Below are positions 59,532 to 64,000 of a DNA stretch of 64,000 nucleotides, piece by piece. This DNA comes from Rhodanobacteraceae bacterium. Its GTDB lineage: Bacteria > Pseudomonadota > Gammaproteobacteria > Xanthomonadales > SZUA-5. How positions within the stretch are numbered: position 1 is the stretch's first letter; every line of letters begins with the position of its first letter. The DNA lies in contig JADJPR010000001.1 in NCBI GenBank assembly GCA_016713135.1, forward strand, positions 310,001 to 374,000. Reading direction: 5' to 3'. Below the pieces are notes generated by a model. That model was not told the origin of the DNA. It was given only the letters and a program-made list of their open reading frames with translations, and ran no database searches. The translations under genes and the position numbers were made by a program.

Positions 59532-61304
59532 ATGCTGCTGCGCGCCCTGTCCCTTTCGCTCGCCTGCGCCCTGTCCCCGTCGATCCTGGCGGCGGACGCC
59601 GACTGGACCACCCCCGCCGAGGCCAGCGATTACGCGCGCACGCCGCGCTACGCCGAGACGATGCAATGGTTCCAGCGCCTGGACGCGGCCAGCCCTGCCG
59701 CCAGCCTGCTCGCCTTCGGCCGCAGCCCGCAGGGGCGCGCGCTGAACGCGGTGGTGCTGAGCTCCGACGGCATCGCCACGCCGGAAGCGGCGCGCGCCTC
59801 GGGCAAGCCGGTGATCCTGCTGCAGGCGGGCATCCACGCGGGCGAGATCGAGGGCAAGGACGCGCTGATGGCGCTCTCGCGCGAGTTGCTGTTCGGCGCC
59901 GACCGTGCGCTGCTGGAGCCGGTGGTGCTGGTGCTGGTGCCGATCTTCAACGTCGACGGCCACGAGCGCTTCGGGCCTTACAACCGGATCAACCAGAACG
60001 GCCCGGCGGAAATGGGCTGGCGCGCCACCGCGCAGAACCTCAACCTCAACCGCGACTACACCAAGGCCGACGCCCCGGAGATGCAGGCCTGGCTGCGGCT
60101 GTGGCAGGCCTGGCAGCCGGACCTGCTGGTCGATCTGCACAACACCGACGGCGCCGACTATCAGTACGCCATGACCTGGGCCTACGAGGCCGGGCCGAAC
60201 ATCCACGGCGCGCTCGCCGGCTGGCAGCGAAAGAGCTTCGATCAGGCGGTCAAGCCGGCGCTGGCCAAGGCCGGCTGGCCGGTCGCCTTCTACGTCAACA
60301 TGCAGAACTGGGACGATCTGCGCGCCGGGCTGGTCGAGGGCGTCTCCGCGCCGAGGTTTTCGGTTGGCTACGCCGCCGCCGCAGGCCGCCCCGGGCTGCT
60401 GCTCGAATCGCACATGGTCAAGGACCACAAGACCCGCGCGCTGGCGACCCTGGCCACGCTGCGCGAGGTGCTGCGCGCGGTCGCCGCCGACCCGGCCGCG
60501 CTGATGGCGGCAGTGGCGGCGGCCGATGGCGAACGCTTCGATGCGGACCAGCCGGTGCCGCTGGCCTTCGATCTGTCGGCGAAGACCGAGTCGATGGACT
60601 TCCTCGGCTACGCGGAAACCCGCACGCCGAGCGAGGTCTCCGGCGGCACCTGGGTGCAGTACGACCAGTCCCGCCCGGAGACCTTCGCGCTGCCGGTGCA
60701 GCGTGAGATCACGGTCACCGCCAGCGCCGCGGCGCCGGCCGCCTACCTGGTGCCGCCGCAATGGACCCAGGTCATCGAGCGCCTGCAGTTGCACGGCATC
60801 CGCATGCAGCGGCTGCCTGCGGCGGCGCGCGTGACCGGCGAGCGCCACCGCTTCAGCAAGGTCGAGTGGGCGCCGCGGCCCTTCGAGGGACGCCACCTCG
60901 TCACCAGCTTGGAATCGACCCTGGAGCCGGTCGCGGCCGAGGTTCCCGCCGGGAGCTGGCTGATCGACATGGACCAGCCGCGCGCGCGCCTCATCGCGCT
61001 GCTGCTGGAGCCCGCCAGCGGCGACAGCCTGATCCGCTGGGGCTTTTTCGACACCATCTTCGAGGAGAAGGAGTACGCCGAGGCGCGCGTGCTCGAGCGC
61101 CTCGCGCGCGAGATGCTGGCGGCGGATGCGGCCCTCAAACGCGAGTTCGAAGCGCGCCTGGCCAGCGACACGGCCTTCGCCGCCGACCCGCGCGCCCGCC
61201 TGCGCTTCTTCTACGAACGCTCGCCCTACTTCGACCAGGCCTGGATGCGCTATCCGGTGCTGCGACTGGATGCGCGGGCGCTCGCCGGGCTGACGGCGGA
61301 CTGA
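59532..61304 (+). CDS. Secreted M14-family metallopeptidase
   Basis: 590 residues with signal MLLRALSLSLACALSPSILA. Zinc ligands His102 and Glu105 (GIHAGEIEGKD) and His203 (DLHNTDG), substrate-binding segment NLNLNRDY (169-176) and candidate catalytic Glu292 (PGLLLESHM) follow the carboxypeptidase A pattern, so it should be active. The peptidase domain covers about 40-320; a 270-residue C-terminal beta-rich domain follows. It is probably periplasmic or extracellular, removing C-terminal residues. Notably it lies next to genes for proteins with a C-terminal GFE motif, but a role in processing them is speculation. It has no GFE tail itself (ends LAGLTAD). Confidence 0.87.
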   Translation: MLLRALSLSLACALSPSILAADADWTTPAEASDYARTPRYAETMQWFQRLDAASPAASLLAFGRSPQGRALNAVVLSSDGIATPEAARASGKPVILLQAGIHAGEIEGKDALMALSRELLFGADRALLEPVVLVLVPIFNVDGHERFGPYNRINQNGPAEMGWRATAQNLNLNRDYTKADAPEMQAWLRLWQAWQPDLLVDLHNTDGADYQYAMTWAYEAGPNIHGALAGWQRKSFDQAVKPALAKAGWPVAFYVNMQNWDDLRAGLVEGVSAPRFSVGYAAAAGRPGLLLESHMVKDHKTRALATLATLREVLRAVAADPAALMAAVAAADGERFDADQPVPLAFDLSAKTESMDFLGYAETRTPSEVSGGTWVQYDQSRPETFALPVQREITVTASAAAPAAYLVPPQWTQVIERLQLHGIRMQRLPAAARVTGERHRFSKVEWAPRPFEGRHLVTSLESTLEPVAAEVPAGSWLIDMDQPRARLIALLLEPASGDSLIRWGFFDTIFEEKEYAEARVLERLAREMLAADAALKREFEARLASDTAFAADPRARLRFFYERSPYFDQAWMRYPVLRLDARALAGLTAD

Positions 61305-61392
61305 CGCGCCCCGACGGGACCCCAGTTCCGGGGTGCCGCGCGAGCACGCAATCGCGGACACTGATGGCACCGTCCGGGCGGGAAGAAAGCCG

Positions 61393-64000
61393 ATGCGTGC
61401 GCTGCGATGTGTGCTGGTCGTGCTGGGTCTGTGCGGGCCCGCCGCGGCGACCGCTCAGGCCGCCTACGAGCCCTTCGACTATCCGCTGAACGACAACCTT
61501 GCCGGCGCCAACGGCGGGGTGGGCTTCGACGGGCCGTGGACGGTGACCGCGAACGGCCCGTCATCCGCCGTCACCGGCGCGCAGAGCGGCGTGATCGTCG
61601 CCGGGCTGTCCTACAGCGACGCCCTCGGGCAGGTCCTGCCGGTGTCCGGCGGTGCCTGGCAGGCCAACAGCGGCCTGGCGTTCGGGCAAGGCCAGCGCGG
61701 CACCGTTGCCGTGCCGGGCGGCGCCGTCTCGAGCTCCTACGGCAACGACGGCCGCAGCCGCGACATCGGCAATGCAGCCGGCAAGACCACGCTGATGGTG
61801 ATGCGCCTGGACTTCGCATCCAGCGCCAGCGACACCATGCACGCACGGCTCAACCCGGTCGTCGGCCAGCCGCTGAGCGCGCCGCAACTGATTGGCAGTT
61901 TCCGCAACTACGCCAGCCTGTTCAGCGGCTTGAGCCTGGTCTGGGGCGACCAGCGCCAGTTCGACTTCGACGAGTTGCGCGCCAGCCTGACGTCGCCGGC
62001 GGGACTCCCCACGCTGGTCGTCGACACCACCAGCGACGACGGCTCTGTCGCCTTCCAGGCCTGCACGAGCGCGCCGGGCGACTGCTCGCTGCGCGGCGCG
62101 ATCGCCAAGGCCAATCTCGACGATGCTGCCGACACGCTGCACTTCGCGATTCCGGGCAGCGATCCCGGCTGCGATGGCAGCGGTGTGTGCCGGATCGCGC
62201 CGCAGGGCGTGCTGCCGACGATCGCCAAGCCCTTGACCATCGATGGCTACACCCAGCCCGGCGCCAGTGCGAACACGATCCCGGCGCCCGGCGCGCTCGA
62301 CAGCGTGCTCAAGATCGAGATCGACGGCAGCGGCGTGGCCGCCGCGGTGCCGGCGATCCTGAACATCGGTGCCGCCGGCCCGACCGGCGCCGCGCCGCTG
62401 GTGATCCTGCGGGGCCTCGCGATCGGGGGCGTGCCGTCGAACAACGGCACCAACGCGGTGAACTTCGGCTTCCGCTCGGCGGACTCCCGCATCGAGGGCT
62501 GCTACCTCGGCACCGATGCCAGCGGCAACGTCGCGCGCTCCGCGCAGTTCGGCGTGCTGGCCGACGAGACGGTGACCATCGGCGGCGACACGCCGGCGGC
62601 GCGCAACCTGGTGTCGCGCAACCGCAGCGACGGCCTGCGCCTGGCCGGCGCGCCGCGCGTCGAGGGCAACCTGATCGGCTTGCGCCGGGATGGCCTGGCG
62701 GAACTGCCGAACAGCGGCGATGGCATCCGCATCACCAGCAACTGCAGCGCGCCGTTCCCCAGCCTGGTCGGCAACCGCATCGCCGGCAATGCCGGGCGAG
62801 GCCTGTTCTGGACTGGTGGCGACATCTGCAGCAGCGACGCCGGCGGCGCGCTGAGCGGCAATGTGTTCGGCCTGGCGGTCGACGGCAATCCGCTTGGCAA
62901 TGCGGCGGGCGCGATCGCCATCGCCACCCAGGGCAGCGGTGTCGACATCGGCGGGCTCGCGGCCGGGCAGGGCAACACGATTGCGCAGAGCTTCGGCAGC
63001 CCCGGCCACGGCATCGCCGGCCTGCGCCGCTTCGTGCGGGCGCGCGGCAATGCGTGGCCCGGCAATGCGGGCCTGGGGCTGAGCATCGGTGCCGCGGCCG
63101 GCACGCGCTCGCTCAACGATGTCGGCGATGAGGATTCCATCAGTACCTCGCGCCAGCAGAACTGGCCGGAGATCAGCGCCCCCAGCCAGGCCGGCAACCA
63201 GTTGAACCTGAGTTACCGGGTGGATTCGGAGTTCGACGCGGGCGCCGCCGGCACCGCCGGCAAGTCGGTCTATCCGCTGACGGTCGACTTCTACCGCGCC
63301 AGCGGCGACGAGGGCGAGGTCTTCCTGGGCAGCGACACCTACGAAAGCGGCGACGCGCAGCAGGTCAAGGCGATTGCGCTGACGCTGCCGGCGGGTGTCA
63401 GCTTTGGCCCCAACGATGTGGTCGTCGCCACCGCGATCGACGCCCAGGGCAACCAGAGCGAGTTCAATTTCTACCGCATCCAGAGCCTGGCGATCCTGTC
63501 AGACGATCCGGACCCGAGCCCGGCCGGGGTGCCCTACACGGTGACGGTGCGCGCCGAGGCGGTGCCCGGCGAGCCCTTCGCGCCGAATGGCCGCGTGCGC
63601 ATCGTCGACGGCCGCGGCGGCGAATGCCGTGCGACGCTGGTGCCGACCGCCACGCCGCTGCGCAGCGAGGGCAGTTGCGAACTGCTCAGCACCGGCGCGC
63701 CGGGCGCCATCACGCTGACCGCATCCCTGCCCGCCACCGAGAGCGCGTTTGCGCGCGTCGACGGTACGAGCGTGGCGAATGCCACCGCCAGCCACACCGT
63801 CACCGCGGGCATCGAGGCGCTGGAACTGGTGGCCGGCAGCGGCCAGACCGCCGCGGTTGGCGATGCCTTCGCCTTGCCCCTGCAGGTGCGTGCACTCGGC
63901 GCCGGCGGCGCGACGATCGCCGGCGTGCCGGTGCAGTTCCAGGCGCCGGTGGGCGGCGCCAGCGCCAGCTTCGCGCAGAACCCGGTGACCACAGGCGCCG
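61393..64000 (+). CDS. Large secreted mosaic surface protein (partial, 3' end outside window)
   Basis: At least 869 residues. GGAAGAA precedes ATG 61393; signal MRALRCVLVVLGLCGPAAA. Residues about 25-215 look like a concanavalin/laminin-G-like sandwich (YEPFDYPLNDNLAG...). Then a CSLREA-like element (VVDTTSDDG..., ACTSAPGDCSLRGAI) leads into a parallel beta-helix with 'TIDGYTQPGAS', 'GNLIGLRRDG' and 'GGLAAGQGNTIAQ' units. From about 600 come Ig-like domains, the last resembling Big-1 (ATIAGVPVQFQAP). The C-terminus is outside the window, so the presence of the GFE tail is unknown. Confidence 0.8.
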   Translation, partial: MRALRCVLVVLGLCGPAAATAQAAYEPFDYPLNDNLAGANGGVGFDGPWTVTANGPSSAVTGAQSGVIVAGLSYSDALGQVLPVSGGAWQANSGLAFGQGQRGTVAVPGGAVSSSYGNDGRSRDIGNAAGKTTLMVMRLDFASSASDTMHARLNPVVGQPLSAPQLIGSFRNYASLFSGLSLVWGDQRQFDFDELRASLTSPAGLPTLVVDTTSDDGSVAFQACTSAPGDCSLRGAIAKANLDDAADTLHFAIPGSDPGCDGSGVCRIAPQGVLPTIAKPLTIDGYTQPGASANTIPAPGALDSVLKIEIDGSGVAAAVPAILNIGAAGPTGAAPLVILRGLAIGGVPSNNGTNAVNFGFRSADSRIEGCYLGTDASGNVARSAQFGVLADETVTIGGDTPAARNLVSRNRSDGLRLAGAPRVEGNLIGLRRDGLAELPNSGDGIRITSNCSAPFPSLVGNRIAGNAGRGLFWTGGDICSSDAGGALSGNVFGLAVDGNPLGNAAGAIAIATQGSGVDIGGLAAGQGNTIAQSFGSPGHGIAGLRRFVRARGNAWPGNAGLGLSIGAAAGTRSLNDVGDEDSISTSRQQNWPEISAPSQAGNQLNLSYRVDSEFDAGAAGTAGKSVYPLTVDFYRASGDEGEVFLGSDTYESGDAQQVKAIALTLPAGVSFGPNDVVVATAIDAQGNQSEFNFYRIQSLAILSDDPDPSPAGVPYTVTVRAEAVPGEPFAPNGRVRIVDGRGGECRATLVPTATPLRSEGSCELLSTGAPGAITLTASLPATESAFARVDGTSVANATASHTVTAGIEALELVAGSGQTAAVGDAFALPLQVRALGAGGATIAGVPVQFQAPVGGASASFAQNPVTTGA

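Noticed and set aside
59265..61370. 701-codon minus-strand frame opposite the M14 peptidase
   Set aside because: Shadow; zinc ligands and signal are on the plus strand.

Overview
This is high-GC bacterial chromosomal DNA. The gene content (EnvZ/OmpR, NhaR, HME-type RND efflux, UbiT/UbiU/UbiV, NnrS) points to a gammaproteobacterium. The many secreted proteins ending in a short (D/N)GFE-like tail and the G-rich intergenic hairpins suggest the Xanthomonadales/Lysobacterales, perhaps a Dokdonella-like member. That placement is inference: there is no rRNA or other marker gene here. No tRNA, rRNA, CRISPR array, prophage or replication origin was seen.

Layout. 1-10.7 kb: a run of exported proteins (end of one repeat protein, a DUF7453-like protein, an 81-residue mini-protein, a 698-residue beta-helix-like protein, a secreted agmatine-deiminase-like enzyme, a five-haem cytochrome c with a CopD-like membrane partner, another beta-helix protein), with a GNAT acetyltransferase and a miniature inverted-repeat element. 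10.8-14.0 kb: an ECF sigma factor overlapping a transmembrane Ser/Thr kinase with a long C-terminal region. 14.0-15.2 kb: a small secreted protein, a damaged small gene, and a nest of intergenic repeats. 15.2-28.4 kb: an oxygen-independent ubiquinone locus (ubiU, nnrS, ubiD-like, ubiV on the minus strand and ubiT on the plus strand), split by a 7.4-kb gene for a lipoprotein carrying 14 tandem DUF11 repeats. 28.4-31.7 kb: a DGC-domain protein, a cytochrome c5, a 66-residue CCGGCC-tailed protein and a large beta-helix protein. 31.8-34.3 kb: SbtA/SbtB bicarbonate transport pair and TerC. 34.4-39.4 kb: NhaR-like regulator, HPF-like protein, a membrane-anchored protein and a 791-residue Cys-rich secreted protein of unknown function. 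39.6-44.6 kb: two two-component systems flanking a DUF2202 protein. 44.8-50.5 kb: an HME-RND metal efflux operon (adaptor, pump, DUF3240, TolC). 50.6-61.3 kb: PLP decarboxylase, several secreted proteins (some frameshifted), a group II intron with a broken reverse transcriptase, and an M14 metallopeptidase. 61.4-64.0 kb: the N-terminal part of a large secreted mosaic protein.

How it fits together. UbiT/U/V, the UbiD-like decarboxylase, NnrS, DGC protein, cytochrome c5 and the multihaem cytochrome suggest respiration at low oxygen or with nitrogen oxides. The other strong theme is export. At least nine proteins of unrelated fold, nearly all with visible signal peptides or a lipobox, end in or very near [LIF][FYHR]xxGF[ED]. 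This looks like a C-terminal tag for surface sorting or secretion. I do not know a published name for it and rate it the most interesting observation here.

Caution: at least five genes between 52.5 and 58.4 kb are interrupted by single-base frameshifts. This is either real decay around a group II intron or consensus error, and raw reads are needed to decide.
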